Source of the DNA: Psychroflexus sp. MES1-P1E
GTDB taxonomy: Bacteria; Bacteroidota; Bacteroidia; Flavobacteriales; Flavobacteriaceae
DNA: 64,000 nt
Direction: 5' to 3'
Assembly (NCBI RefSeq): GCF_002836055.1
Contig: NZ_PJBS01000351.1
Span: 29,446-93,445, forward strand
Part shown: positions 40,142 to 49,323 of the stretch, one piece after another
Layout: each line of letters opens with the position of its first letter
Numbering within the stretch: the first letter of the stretch is position 1
Program-made: the position numbers and the translations under genes
The notes under the pieces: model-generated
The model's input: the letters and a program-made list of their open reading frames with translations, nothing else
What the model was told of the DNA's origin: nothing
Databases searched by the model: none

Positions 40142-41944
40142 TTAATTAGAGTTACGCTGTTCCAATTCGGCCTGAAATTCTTCCATAACTGGCTTTACGG
40201 TGCTTTCAGGGATATCTTCTATAAGAATATACATTAGCCCGTCTACAGAATTATTGAATAGTGGATCGACATTAAAAGCAACAACTTTAGCATTTTGCTT
40301 AATATACTTTTTGATGAGAACTGGAAGCCTAAGGTTACCTGGTTCAATTTCATCTATAATTTTATCAAATTTATTTAAATTAGCTTTAGTGGAATCAAAA
40401 ATAAAATCTTTGTCAGCATCTTTTAGCTTGACTTTAAACTCTTTTTTGGGTCTTACAAATTGAGCCACATAGGGATCGTAATAATTGGATTTCATAAATT
40501 CAATCATCATTGATTTTGAAAAGTTAGAGAATTTATTACTGATACTCACTCCGCCAATAAGGTATTTATGCTCTGGATACCTCAACGTACAGTGCACAAT
40601 TCCTTTCCAGAGTAAGAAAAGAGGCATTGGCTTTTTTTGATACTCATCGGTTATAAACGCACGACCCATTTCTATAGACTCGCTCAACATTTTATATAAT
40701 TCGGGTTCAAATCTGAAGAGCTCATTGAGGTAAAAACCATCAATTCCATGTTTTTTATAGATATCCTTTCCTAGACCCATTCTATAAGCTCCCGCTAATT
40801 TCTTGGCTTGATTATCCCACAAAAACATATGCTGATAAAAATCATCGTAACGATCTAGGTCTACCGATTTATTAGTTCCCTCCCCCACTGACCTAAAGGT
40901 AATTTCCCTTAACCTACCAATTTCTAAGACTATATTTGGGATGTAGTTACGCTCTGAAATAAAAACCTCATAATTATTACTAACCAAAAGCCGTTTTGAC
41001 TCCTCTCTACAGGCTTGTACTTCTCTTTCTAGAGCTTCACAAGCTATTTCGTTAGCAATGGTCTTTGGTTGTCGCTTTATAGGAAATATAATCTGCTTAG
41101 GGAGATTTTCCAATAGCGATTTCTTTTCGAATGAATTTGCTAGGAAATAGGTTTTTTGCCTTAAAAAACTTGAGTAATCATTCAAATCTGGTAAATCATT
41201 TTGATCTGCTACCGAAATTGGATTTCCTATCCTTATACGAATAGGTCTATGTCCTTGATTAAGCATTTCGCTGGGGAGCTTTGCTGTTCTGAGCGCGTCA
41301 TTCAGCTTGGATAAACGATAAAATGAAGCGGAATTCCTAGCGTGAAAATATACTGGAATCACAGGGACTTCTACTTTTTTAATCAACTTAATCGCCTCGT
41401 CAGACCAAGGCTTATCAACCACCCTTCGCCCTTCCTGATAGGTCGATACTTCTCCTGCAGGAAAGACCCCAAAAGGACTTCCCGACTTTATGTGAGCTAG
41501 GGCTTGCTTTAATCCAGAAAGGCTCGACTTGACCTCCTTTCTAGTTTCAAATGGGTTTACTGGCATGATATAGGGCTTTAAAGGCAGTAACCGATGGAGC
41601 AAAAAATTAGCGACTACCTTAAAGTCAGGACGGCGTTCTAAAAATAACTTAATAAGTATTAAGCCATCTACCGCACCTAAAGGATGATTAGAAATCGTAA
41701 CAAAAGGTCCTATTTTAGGAATGCGCTTGAGGTCTTTTTCAGGAATTTCAAACTCTACATCGAGATGCAGAAGAACAGCATCTATAAATTCAAGCCCCTT
41801 CAAATGGGCGTATTGATCATAAATTTCATTGAGTTCTGAAATCCTAGTCGTCTGCATAATGAAGTTCCCCATTACATTGCCAAGTATCCCAAATTTGGAT
41901 AAATTGAGACCTTTTGCAATTTCACTCGCAGTGATAAAACCCAT
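40142..41944 (-). CDS. Bifunctional acyltransferase (OlsF/GlsF-like aminolipid synthase)
   Basis: 600-residue protein with two acyltransferase halves. The N-terminal half (about residues 70-270) is a lysophospholipid-acyltransferase domain with VTISNHPLGAVDG and FPAGEVSTYQEGRR. The C-terminal half (about 310-540) is a GNAT-like N-acyltransferase domain of the 'hemolysin'/OlsB type (EIGRLREITFRSVGEGT, YLNELFRFEPELYKM). In Serratia OlsF and in Bacteroidota relatives, such fusions make ornithine or glycine aminolipids in two acylation steps. The amino acid used here cannot be told from sequence. Confidence 0.85.
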   Translation of the reverse strand: MGFITASEIAKGLNLSKFGILGNVMGNFIMQTTRISELNEIYDQYAHLKGLEFIDAVLLHLDVEFEIPEKDLKRIPKIGPFVTISNHPLGAVDGLILIKLFLERRPDFKVVANFLLHRLLPLKPYIMPVNPFETRKEVKSSLSGLKQALAHIKSGSPFGVFPAGEVSTYQEGRRVVDKPWSDEAIKLIKKVEVPVIPVYFHARNSASFYRLSKLNDALRTAKLPSEMLNQGHRPIRIRIGNPISVADQNDLPDLNDYSSFLRQKTYFLANSFEKKSLLENLPKQIIFPIKRQPKTIANEIACEALEREVQACREESKRLLVSNNYEVFISERNYIPNIVLEIGRLREITFRSVGEGTNKSVDLDRYDDFYQHMFLWDNQAKKLAGAYRMGLGKDIYKKHGIDGFYLNELFRFEPELYKMLSESIEMGRAFITDEYQKKPMPLFLLWKGIVHCTLRYPEHKYLIGGVSISNKFSNFSKSMMIEFMKSNYYDPYVAQFVRPKKEFKVKLKDADKDFIFDSTKANLNKFDKIIDEIEPGNLRLPVLIKKYIKQNAKVVAFNVDPLFNNSVDGLMYILIEDIPESTVKPVMEEFQAELEQRNSN

Positions 41945-42033
41945 AGATGTATTGATTTAAAAAGTAAAGATACTAAAGATTAATAATTCGTTTAGGATTG
42001 TTTTACTTTATAAATCATTGATAAGTAATATTT

Positions 42034-42491
42034 CTAAAGCTTATTTTGTTCCTTCAACAGATCTCGTATTTCCGCTAGAAGTTTAATGTTTTCTGGAGTA
42101 ATTTCAGCAGTAACGGTTTGATCATCAGATTTTGTTTTCTTACCAAATTTAATTTATAATGTCGTGTAAATAAATTGGCGTTATCTATTAAAGACCTTAA
42201 TCACTACTAAGACACATAAAGTGATGATTAAATAATCTGTAAAGGTTTGGCTGAAATTACCGTAAGATGATTTTAGTGCTAGATGCAACATCAGTTCATC
42301 CTGTTGTATTTCCTATCTTAATATAACACTTAACTCCTTGACGTTGACTTTACCTAACAACACTCCTAAAATTAGTATAACCAAATCATTTACAAAGAGC
42401 TAACATTCTTGCTAAAAGCCATTTCTGTGATAATGCCAATGGCCATGTCGAACATATTCACTTTGATGGCAAAGTCTTTAATGATTTTCAT
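42034..42491 (-). pseudogene. mscL: Decayed mscL (large-conductance mechanosensitive channel)
   Basis: The minus strand starts MKIIKDFAIKVNMFDMAIGI, clearly the MscL N-terminus, and runs to NVSSL before a frameshift. The adjacent frame then continues FVNDLVI and GVLLGKVNVKEL, with an internal TAG, and ends in the second membrane helix (TDYLIITLCVLVVIKVFNR). A fragment of the mobile repeat (42141-42178) follows. The typical C-terminal helix reappears as TPENIKLLAEIRDLLKEQ and ends in TAG. So the gene has a frameshift, a nonsense codon and an insertion. The cell would lack this osmotic safety valve unless another copy exists elsewhere. Confidence 0.85.
42141..42178. repeat. Fragment of the MITE-like repeat inside mscL
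   Basis: TACCAAATTTAATTTATAAT followed by GTCG and TAAATAAATTG matches one terminus of the full elements at 8772-8959 and 60766-60932. Only about 38 bases are present, so this is a solo end or the scar of a deleted copy. Confidence 0.65.
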
Positions 42492-42536
42492 TTAAAATAA
42501 TTTTGATTTAAACTGAAAAACAAAAAAGTTAAGCCC

Positions 42537-43532
42537 TTAATAAAGATGTATTTCAGTAGGCATTTCAAAAGTAATAGACTTCGAGGTAAGGTCTTTAGAC
42601 TCCAGTCTATTAATGAGTAATTCAGCAGCTTTAGATCCAATTTTCATTGCATTTTGATCTATATAATCAATTCTTGGATAGCTCAAAAGTGAGTTTTTCT
42701 CATCTGAAAATCCAATCAGCGGGATTTCAGAATTGGTATCAGGCCTTTCTGATTTTAAAATACTCTTAAACATTAGGGAAGAGGTATTATCTGCTGAAAT
42801 GACACCATCGATCTCCTGCATAGACAGAAAGGCTTTAATAAGACCATGAGGGTTTGAAGATCCCGTTAGATTTAAACTTAAGCTATAGTTGACTTCTATA
42901 CCATGGTCACTGAGAGCATTTTCATAGCCCTCTTTCCTCAGCTGACCTAAGTTTAGATCCTCGATATTACTTACAAAAGCAATTTTGGTTTTACCTTTAG
43001 AGATTAAAATTCGTGTGGCATCATAAACCGATTTCTTATCATCGATAACGACCTTGTCGCAGTCAACTTGATCTGTAGTTCGATCAAACAAAACTAATCC
43101 TTTCTTATTTAGTGCAATTTGATCTATGTGTAGAAAATCATCCTGAGCTAGACTTTCTGAAGATAAGGAAAGAATAAACCCATCCACTCGTCCTTGCATC
43201 AATAAATCAAGGCTTTGCGCTTCTTTTTTCAACTGATCATGGCTTACGCAAACAATGGTATCGTAGTTGTGTTCTGTTGCATAGTCTTCAATGCCATGAA
43301 GTACTTGAGCAAAAAAAGGGTTTAAGATATCGGGTATAATCACCCCTATCGTGTTAGTTTTATTAACTTTAAGTGCAAGAGCCGTTTTATTGGGTCTATA
43401 ATTATAAAGTTGCGCAGCTTCTTTGATACGCTTTTTGGTGCCTTCACTGATATCTTTAGCATCATGAAGTGCTTTGGACACGGTAGAGACAGAGACATTT
43501 AGTTGCTTAGCAAGTTCCTTTAGAGTGATCAT
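42537..43532 (-). CDS. LacI family transcriptional regulator
   Basis: 331-residue DNA-binding repressor/activator. It has an N-terminal HTH (ITLKELAKQLNVSVSTVSKALHD), a hinge helix (NYRPNKTALALK), and a periplasmic-binding-protein-like sugar-sensing domain (TIGVIIPDILNPFFAQVLHG; GFSDEKNSLLSYP). A non-ATG-favoured extension reaches 43562, but the ATG at 43532 gives the family N-terminus. It is the last gene of the beta-glucan locus and on the same strand; it probably senses a released sugar such as glucose or a short oligomer. 219 bases separate it from the GH3 gene, so it may have its own promoter. Confidence 0.92.
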   Translation of the reverse strand: MITLKELAKQLNVSVSTVSKALHDAKDISEGTKKRIKEAAQLYNYRPNKTALALKVNKTNTIGVIIPDILNPFFAQVLHGIEDYATEHNYDTIVCVSHDQLKKEAQSLDLLMQGRVDGFILSLSSESLAQDDFLHIDQIALNKKGLVLFDRTTDQVDCDKVVIDDKKSVYDATRILISKGKTKIAFVSNIEDLNLGQLRKEGYENALSDHGIEVNYSLSLNLTGSSNPHGLIKAFLSMQEIDGVISADNTSSLMFKSILKSERPDTNSEIPLIGFSDEKNSLLSYPRIDYIDQNAMKIGSKAAELLINRLESKDLTSKSITFEMPTEIHLY

Positions 43533-43751
43533 AGCAGAATAGCATAAAGTTAATATTATCAAACATACGGTATTTTAAGAAGTCTTTAAATTTAATTTTT
43601 TATTAATTTGGTACAATTTAACACACCATTTACCCGACTATTAGCCTAATGGACTTCACTAGTATTAGTATCCCAAACATAATCTTGGGAGACCAATACC
43701 AGCATATTAATTTTACAAATAGAGACTCATTAGACAACTCCTTTAAAACTT

Positions 43752-46028
43752 TTAGAGTTCAAAAGAATTTGAAAGTTGAGCTTGAGAGTCTTCACCAACA
43801 TAAACCTGGAAACTCCCCTCTTCTATTAAAAATTCACCTTCGTTGTTATAAAATCCAAGCTCTTTATCTTGAAGTTGGAAGCTTAAAACTCTACTTTCTC
43901 CCGGGTTTAGCTCCACCTGTTCAAAAGCTTTTAATTCTCTAACGGGTCTAGTGACGCTTGCAAATTCATCCTGCAGATAAAGTTGTGTAGTGACTTTTCC
44001 AAGTTTTCGCCCCGTGTTAGTCACCTTTACTGAAACACTCACAGTCTTGTTTTCGGTATATGAATTATCAATTGTTAACTCCTCAAAATCGAAAGTGGTA
44101 TAACTTAATCCAAATCCAAAAGGATATAAAGGCGTGTGCTTTTCATCGGTGTAATGTGACCAAAATACTTCTCCGGGAGAGGGGAGCTTAGGTCTACCGG
44201 TCGATTTATGGTTGTAATAAATAGGAACTTGCCCAACATGACGAGGAAACGTCATCGGTAATTTTCCACTAGGATTGTAATCTCCATAAAGGATTTCAGC
44301 AATGGCATTACCACTTTCAGATCCTAAATGCCATGCTTCTAATATAGCGGGAATGTGCTCATCTGCCCAGGGTAGAGCTAAAGGTCTTCCATTTTGTAAC
44401 ACCAAGACAATATTGGAGTTCACCTTATACACTTCCTCTAAAAGTTCTTGTTGTACTCCTGGTAAATCCAATCGGGTTCTACTTCGACCTTCTCCGCTCT
44501 GTAAACCATGCTCTCCTAACACCATAATCACTACATCCGCAGATTTAGCTGTTGCAATGGCCTTAGAAAAACCACTTTTATCGGTGTTGTTTATAGTTAG
44601 CTCTTGGGTAAATCGCTTTTCCCCCGTAATCACATCTGCACCTTTAGAATAAGTATAATTATTTTTATCATACGCATTTAGACCTTCTAACACAGAAACA
44701 GCGGTGCCATCATCCGCAGCGATTCTCCAATTCCCTAAAGGAGACGTTTTATCATCTGCTAAAGCTCCAATCACTGCGATATTTTGTCCTAAAGATTTTA
44801 GAGGTAACGTATTGTTCTCATTTTTTAAGAGAACAATCGATTTTTTGGCCATATCCAAAACATCTTTTTTGAATTTTGGATTGTAAATTGTTTCCTTTTC
44901 CCGTTCTATTGAACAATATTTATAAGGATCTTCAAAAAGACCTAATTCAAATTTAACTTTCAGAATACGACGTGCAGCATCAGTGATAAGTGCTTCATCG
45001 ACTTCACCATCCTTCACAAGGTTTGCCAATTGCTCAATATAGTGATAAGATTCCATATCCATATCGGATCCTGCTGTGACTCCAGACTTAGCTGCTTCAC
45101 GGCCATTTTTAGCAAAACCATGTGCAACCATTTCACCTACAGAATCCCAATCAGAAACCACAAATCCTTGAAAATTCCATTTCCCTTTCAGAATATCTCT
45201 TAGCAAAAATTTATCTCCAGTAGAAGGCACCCCGTTAACCACATTAAAAGCATTCATCACTGTCTTAACGTCTGCTTTTAAAGAAGCTCGAAAAGGGGGA
45301 AACACCACATTATAAAGAGTTGAAGTTCCAATATCTACGGTGTTATATTCTCTACCTGCCTCTGCAAAACCATAGGCTGCAAAATGTTTTGCAGTAGCGG
45401 CAACCGTGTTAACCGCAGATAAATCATCACCTTGAAACCCTTGTATCCTAGCTTTAGCAATTTCACTTCCTAAAAAGGGGTCTTCACCAGCTCCTTCCAT
45501 GACACGACCCCAACGAGCGTCTCTAGAAATATCAACCATGGGTGCAAACGTCCAATTGATACCTGCCGCTGAAGCTTCTTCTGCTGCAACTTCTGCAGAT
45601 CTTTGGATGGCTTTTAGATCCCAACTTGCCGCTTCAGCCAGGGGAATAGGACTTACAGTCTTATATCCATGAATCACGTCGAAGCCAAAAATTAGCGGAA
45701 TCCCCAATCTGCTTTCTTCTACTGCTATTTTTTGAACAGCCTTGATGTTTTTTACTCCATGAACGTTTAGCATGGACCCCACCAAGCCTTTTTTAATCTG
45801 TTCTAACTTATTGGCCGCTCTGCCTTCATTGGGTTGAGGACCCGTAAAGTCCATAAAACCAGAATATTGATTCATCTGACCGATTTTCTCTTCTAAAGTC
45901 ATTTTAGAAAGGAGTTCTTCGACCTGTCGATCTATTTCTTTTGAGGCGTCTTTTTCACTATTTGGAGAGTGTTGGCATGCTAAAAACAATACCAAAAGAC
46001 CCAAATACATCAATCTTAAGTACTTCAT
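43752..46028 (-). CDS. bglX: GH3 family beta-glucosidase (lipoprotein)
   Basis: 758-residue glycoside hydrolase. A lipobox (LLVLFLACQHS, Cys18) places it on a membrane. GH3 N-domain motifs include FGFDVIHGYKTVSPIPLAEA, KH at residues 214-215 and the nucleophile D293 in VVSDWDSVGEM. The GH3 C-domain (AVIGALADDKTSPLGNW; VMVLGEHGLQSGEGRSRT) and a fibronectin III-like end follow. It probably trims beta-1,3/1,6-glucan oligomers to glucose in the periplasm. The GH16 gene's stop codon lies directly before its ATG. Confidence 0.94.
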   Translation of the reverse strand: MKYLRLMYLGLLVLFLACQHSPNSEKDASKEIDRQVEELLSKMTLEEKIGQMNQYSGFMDFTGPQPNEGRAANKLEQIKKGLVGSMLNVHGVKNIKAVQKIAVEESRLGIPLIFGFDVIHGYKTVSPIPLAEAASWDLKAIQRSAEVAAEEASAAGINWTFAPMVDISRDARWGRVMEGAGEDPFLGSEIAKARIQGFQGDDLSAVNTVAATAKHFAAYGFAEAGREYNTVDIGTSTLYNVVFPPFRASLKADVKTVMNAFNVVNGVPSTGDKFLLRDILKGKWNFQGFVVSDWDSVGEMVAHGFAKNGREAAKSGVTAGSDMDMESYHYIEQLANLVKDGEVDEALITDAARRILKVKFELGLFEDPYKYCSIEREKETIYNPKFKKDVLDMAKKSIVLLKNENNTLPLKSLGQNIAVIGALADDKTSPLGNWRIAADDGTAVSVLEGLNAYDKNNYTYSKGADVITGEKRFTQELTINNTDKSGFSKAIATAKSADVVIMVLGEHGLQSGEGRSRTRLDLPGVQQELLEEVYKVNSNIVLVLQNGRPLALPWADEHIPAILEAWHLGSESGNAIAEILYGDYNPSGKLPMTFPRHVGQVPIYYNHKSTGRPKLPSPGEVFWSHYTDEKHTPLYPFGFGLSYTTFDFEELTIDNSYTENKTVSVSVKVTNTGRKLGKVTTQLYLQDEFASVTRPVRELKAFEQVELNPGESRVLSFQLQDKELGFYNNEGEFLIEEGSFQVYVGEDSQAQLSNSFEL

Positions 46029-47747
46029 TTATTGATAAACTCTTATGTAATCCACTTCCATTTTGCTTTCTGTAAATGCAGGATCTACTTCACCACCAAA
46101 AGTTCCACCCATTGCCACATTCAAAATTAAAAAGAACGGATTATTGAAAGGCGTCTCAGATGTATTTTCGAATTCATGATACACAACATCGTTCACCGCA
46201 AATAAAATACGCTCTGAAGACCACTCTACTGTGTAATTATTAAATTCTTGAGAAACTCCGGCTACAGTTGTTGATTCACTAATTGCGTTGCCGCCAGAAT
46301 TACCTGGCAAGTGTAAAGAACCATGAATCACATCTTGCTGATTTCCCCTATGCTCCATAATGTCAATTTCTCCAGTTTCAGGCCAGCCGACATCTGGGAA
46401 GTTTTCTCCTAGCATCCAAATTGCAGGCCATGTCCCCCCTCCTTCAGGAAGTTTTGCTCTGACTTCTACTCTTCCATATTCATAAGAAAAGTTATCTAAA
46501 GTCGTCATACGTGTCGATGAAAAGTCAAACCCGTTAGTAGGTTCTCTTTTAGCTGTGATTTTCAAAATACCATCCTCAACAATCACGTTATCTTCCGTAT
46601 AGTATTGTACTTCTTCGTTACCCCATCCATTATCACCATTACCGATTTCGATATTCCAAGTGTTTGGATCTGGAGCCCCATCTACATCAAATTCCTCTTC
46701 AAAGAGTAAGTTTTCATATTCAGTTTCTAAGAGATTAGGTCCCCCATTACCTCCGTCTACAGATCCATCAGGATTAGTAGTGAATTTGAGATACCAAGCT
46801 TCAGGGCCTCCAGGGCCTCCATCTTTAGTCAAAGAAATAACTCGAACATACATATAATTCTCCGTAATTTCTAATACTTCATATGTACTAGTGTTTAAGT
46901 AAAATGCCATAAAACCTCCATCTGTAACTGAGAATTGAGTTCCAGTGGTTAAATCTTCTGGCAAACCTGAGGTCGCTGGAGATAAACTTAAAAATTTTTC
47001 GCTGGAAACATCAAAAGGTAAACATTGGTCAGCTGGACCACCACCACCACCGATGGAAAGAAAAGAATTTTGAAAGAATGTAACACCAACTCCATCTGGA
47101 TCTATATTATCATGATTGAAAGTAATAGCACCATTAAGACCATTTGCTAGAGTAATTGAATCATCATAAAGGCATTGTGCCAATTGGTTAGGGCTAGCTT
47201 CAAAGTCATTTGGCGTGGTCAAGTTTACCCCACCAACCCCTAAATGACCTGGCTCTTGAGAAGCTATATACCACGTTTTTGTAGCATCTGGATTATTATT
47301 ATTATCTTCTGGAGGATTGTCTCCTATAAGAAAGGCTCTGGTGACGGGATCATCGAACAAACTTAACACGGTAACCTCAACAGAAGCACTGGTTTGTGTC
47401 CCCCCTCTTCCTGAGGCAATAACCGTAGCTGTGTAGGTATTCACTCCATTTCTACTGTAGGTATGAATAATATCTCCGTTAGTTTCAAGTGCTTCTTGGG
47501 TATCCCCAAAAACATACTTGAAATTGATTGCATTATCAGCCGATGATGTAAATTCGACGAAACCACTACCATCTCCAAATTCATTATCTGTATCGGCATT
47601 AACAAGAGAAAAGCCAATTTGTAAATTGGAGGGAGCTTCTGAAGTCCCGAACTGATTATCGTCATCTTGACAACTCCATATCGCGACTAGGGAAATAATA
47701 GCTGTAAGAAAATATATAGCTGTTCTTCTAATATGTATCATTTTCAT
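46029..47747 (-). CDS. GH16 endo-beta-glucanase (laminarinase type) with N-terminal PKD domain
   Basis: 572-residue lipoprotein (signal peptide ending IWSCQDDD). A PKD-like domain (about residues 35-130) is followed by a beta-rich central domain (about 135-340). The C-terminal GH16 domain (about 345-572) has the catalytic set GEIDIMEH with nucleophile E460, D462 and acid/base E465. The beta-bulge ExDxxE form and WPAIWMLGENFPDVGWP are typical of beta-1,3-glucanases. It is probably surface-exposed and makes the first cut. It lies one base before the GH3 gene. Confidence 0.92.
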   Translation of the reverse strand: MKMIHIRRTAIYFLTAIISLVAIWSCQDDDNQFGTSEAPSNLQIGFSLVNADTDNEFGDGSGFVEFTSSADNAINFKYVFGDTQEALETNGDIIHTYSRNGVNTYTATVIASGRGGTQTSASVEVTVLSLFDDPVTRAFLIGDNPPEDNNNNPDATKTWYIASQEPGHLGVGGVNLTTPNDFEASPNQLAQCLYDDSITLANGLNGAITFNHDNIDPDGVGVTFFQNSFLSIGGGGGPADQCLPFDVSSEKFLSLSPATSGLPEDLTTGTQFSVTDGGFMAFYLNTSTYEVLEITENYMYVRVISLTKDGGPGGPEAWYLKFTTNPDGSVDGGNGGPNLLETEYENLLFEEEFDVDGAPDPNTWNIEIGNGDNGWGNEEVQYYTEDNVIVEDGILKITAKREPTNGFDFSSTRMTTLDNFSYEYGRVEVRAKLPEGGGTWPAIWMLGENFPDVGWPETGEIDIMEHRGNQQDVIHGSLHLPGNSGGNAISESTTVAGVSQEFNNYTVEWSSERILFAVNDVVYHEFENTSETPFNNPFFLILNVAMGGTFGGEVDPAFTESKMEVDYIRVYQ

Positions 47748-47759
47748 AATTTACTTTTT

Positions 47760-49313
47760 TTAGTTCGCATATTCTAAATCGTCAAAATAAAATTCTAAAC
47801 CTGTACCTGTTTTATTAAAGTCAAAAAAGAATATAATTCTTGAATAATTTTCACCTAAATCGGCAGTTGAAAAATCAAATTCCAACACTACCCACTCTTC
47901 TGATGTTTGAACCACTTGTCCCACTTCAATTTCGGCATCACTTTCAAGACTTTCTAATTTTAATCTAACCTCGCTATCGACAATTGGCGACCATACCTTA
48001 ACTCTTAAAGAATTACTTACTGAGAGGTCTATTGGAGTAGCTAAATCAATAAAAGATCCTGCGAATGTTGCTGCACCATTTGCCTTTAGCGTTTTAGCTA
48101 CATTGGCACTTAGATTAATTCCTGTCGGATCAGGATTTTCAATAACTACGGTTGGAGCTCCTCCAAATTCTGTGAAATTATAAAAATCTGCACCAGCTTC
48201 AAAGTCAATCGGAAGTTCCAGTATAAATGGATCTGCAAGTTCGATATTATCGAACAAATAGGTTTCTCCGTTACCTGAGGTATTGAAATCAAAAAACAGA
48301 ACTAATGTTGAATAGGTTTCATCAGGATCTAAATTGGGAAAAGTGAAAGTTAGAGTTTCCCATTCTCCGGAGACACTTGTGCTTTCTTGGACCTCTGAAA
48401 ATATAGTTGCGTCGCTTCCATTTTCAACTTTTAAAAGAACAGGTAATCCTGCTTGAGGAGAAAAGACGTCAATAGCTATAGATGACGTTCCCGAAAAATC
48501 TATAGGTTCATTAAGTGTTACTGTCGTTCCTGCAAAGGTTTGAGATCCTTCTACTTTAGTATAACTAGCTACTTTAGCCGAAGTATTGATTTCATTAGGA
48601 TCTGAATTATCTATGATTGGAGCTCCTGCTCCTTCTCCACCTCCAAAGTTAGAAAAAGTATAATCGACAGTTTCCGATTCGAAATCGATAGGTAATACTA
48701 AAGGATCGGTAACAACCACAATTTCTGATACCGAAACGGTAGCTGTTCCTCCACTTAGGGCTGTCACTTCTACAGTAAACTCTCCAACAGTAGTATAGGT
48801 ATATTCTACTGTTTCACCAATCTCAAAAGGCATTGGCTCCTCTGATTCTTCCTCACCAAAGGTCACTTCGAATCCATTAGCCAAGTCGGCTGAAGCTGTT
48901 ACCCTTACTAAAAATGGATTATTTGCATCTTTTTCAACCGTTACCTCTAAATTTTCTGGAGGTAAAAACGAAATTTCTACTGGTTTTATAAGTTCGGTAA
49001 TTTGGCCTGATACATTTAAGGCCACAATGGTCAAATCGAAATTTCCTTCTGAATAAATATGGGAGAACGTTTCTCCAGAGCTCAATGTATCTGAAACTGG
49101 ACTTCCATCACCATAATCAATAAAAAAAGTATTGGCATTTTCCGCAGTAGGAAGGACTTCTACATTACCCGAATTGTCCTGAGATAGCGTGACTTTAGCT
49201 TCGACATTGGAGGGTGGTGCTATAGTCACCTCTTGGAGGCCTTCATCCTCCGAGCATCCCACGGTGAACACTGTGATGATGCTAAGCCAAAGTATATAAA
49301 TATGCTTTTTCAT
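47760..49313 (-). CDS. Surface glycan-binding lipoprotein with internal duplication
   Basis: 517-residue lipoprotein (FTVGCSEDEG lipobox). Two PKD-like Ig domains (about residues 30-205) precede two similar units of about 155 residues. The units start LPIDFESETVDYTFSNFGG and LPIDFEAGADFYNFTEFGG and end GETYLFDNIELAD and TGLEFYFDDLEYAN. The repeats look like carbohydrate-binding beta-sandwich modules. There is no catalytic motif. Its place between SusD and the GH16 enzyme is that of an SGBP (SusE/F-like), which captures glucan at the surface. Confidence 0.82.
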   Translation of the reverse strand: MKKHIYILWLSIITVFTVGCSEDEGLQEVTIAPPSNVEAKVTLSQDNSGNVEVLPTAENANTFFIDYGDGSPVSDTLSSGETFSHIYSEGNFDLTIVALNVSGQITELIKPVEISFLPPENLEVTVEKDANNPFLVRVTASADLANGFEVTFGEEESEEPMPFEIGETVEYTYTTVGEFTVEVTALSGGTATVSVSEIVVVTDPLVLPIDFESETVDYTFSNFGGGEGAGAPIIDNSDPNEINTSAKVASYTKVEGSQTFAGTTVTLNEPIDFSGTSSIAIDVFSPQAGLPVLLKVENGSDATIFSEVQESTSVSGEWETLTFTFPNLDPDETYSTLVLFFDFNTSGNGETYLFDNIELADPFILELPIDFEAGADFYNFTEFGGAPTVVIENPDPTGINLSANVAKTLKANGAATFAGSFIDLATPIDLSVSNSLRVKVWSPIVDSEVRLKLESLESDAEIEVGQVVQTSEEWVVLEFDFSTADLGENYSRIIFFFDFNKTGTGLEFYFDDLEYAN

Positions 49314-49323
49314 GTTTATTTTT

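Noticed and set aside
43671-43690. Small hairpin TCCCAA/TTGGGA between lacI-type and GH3 genes
   Set aside because: Only a 6-bp stem and no T-tract, so it is too weak to call a terminator or operator.
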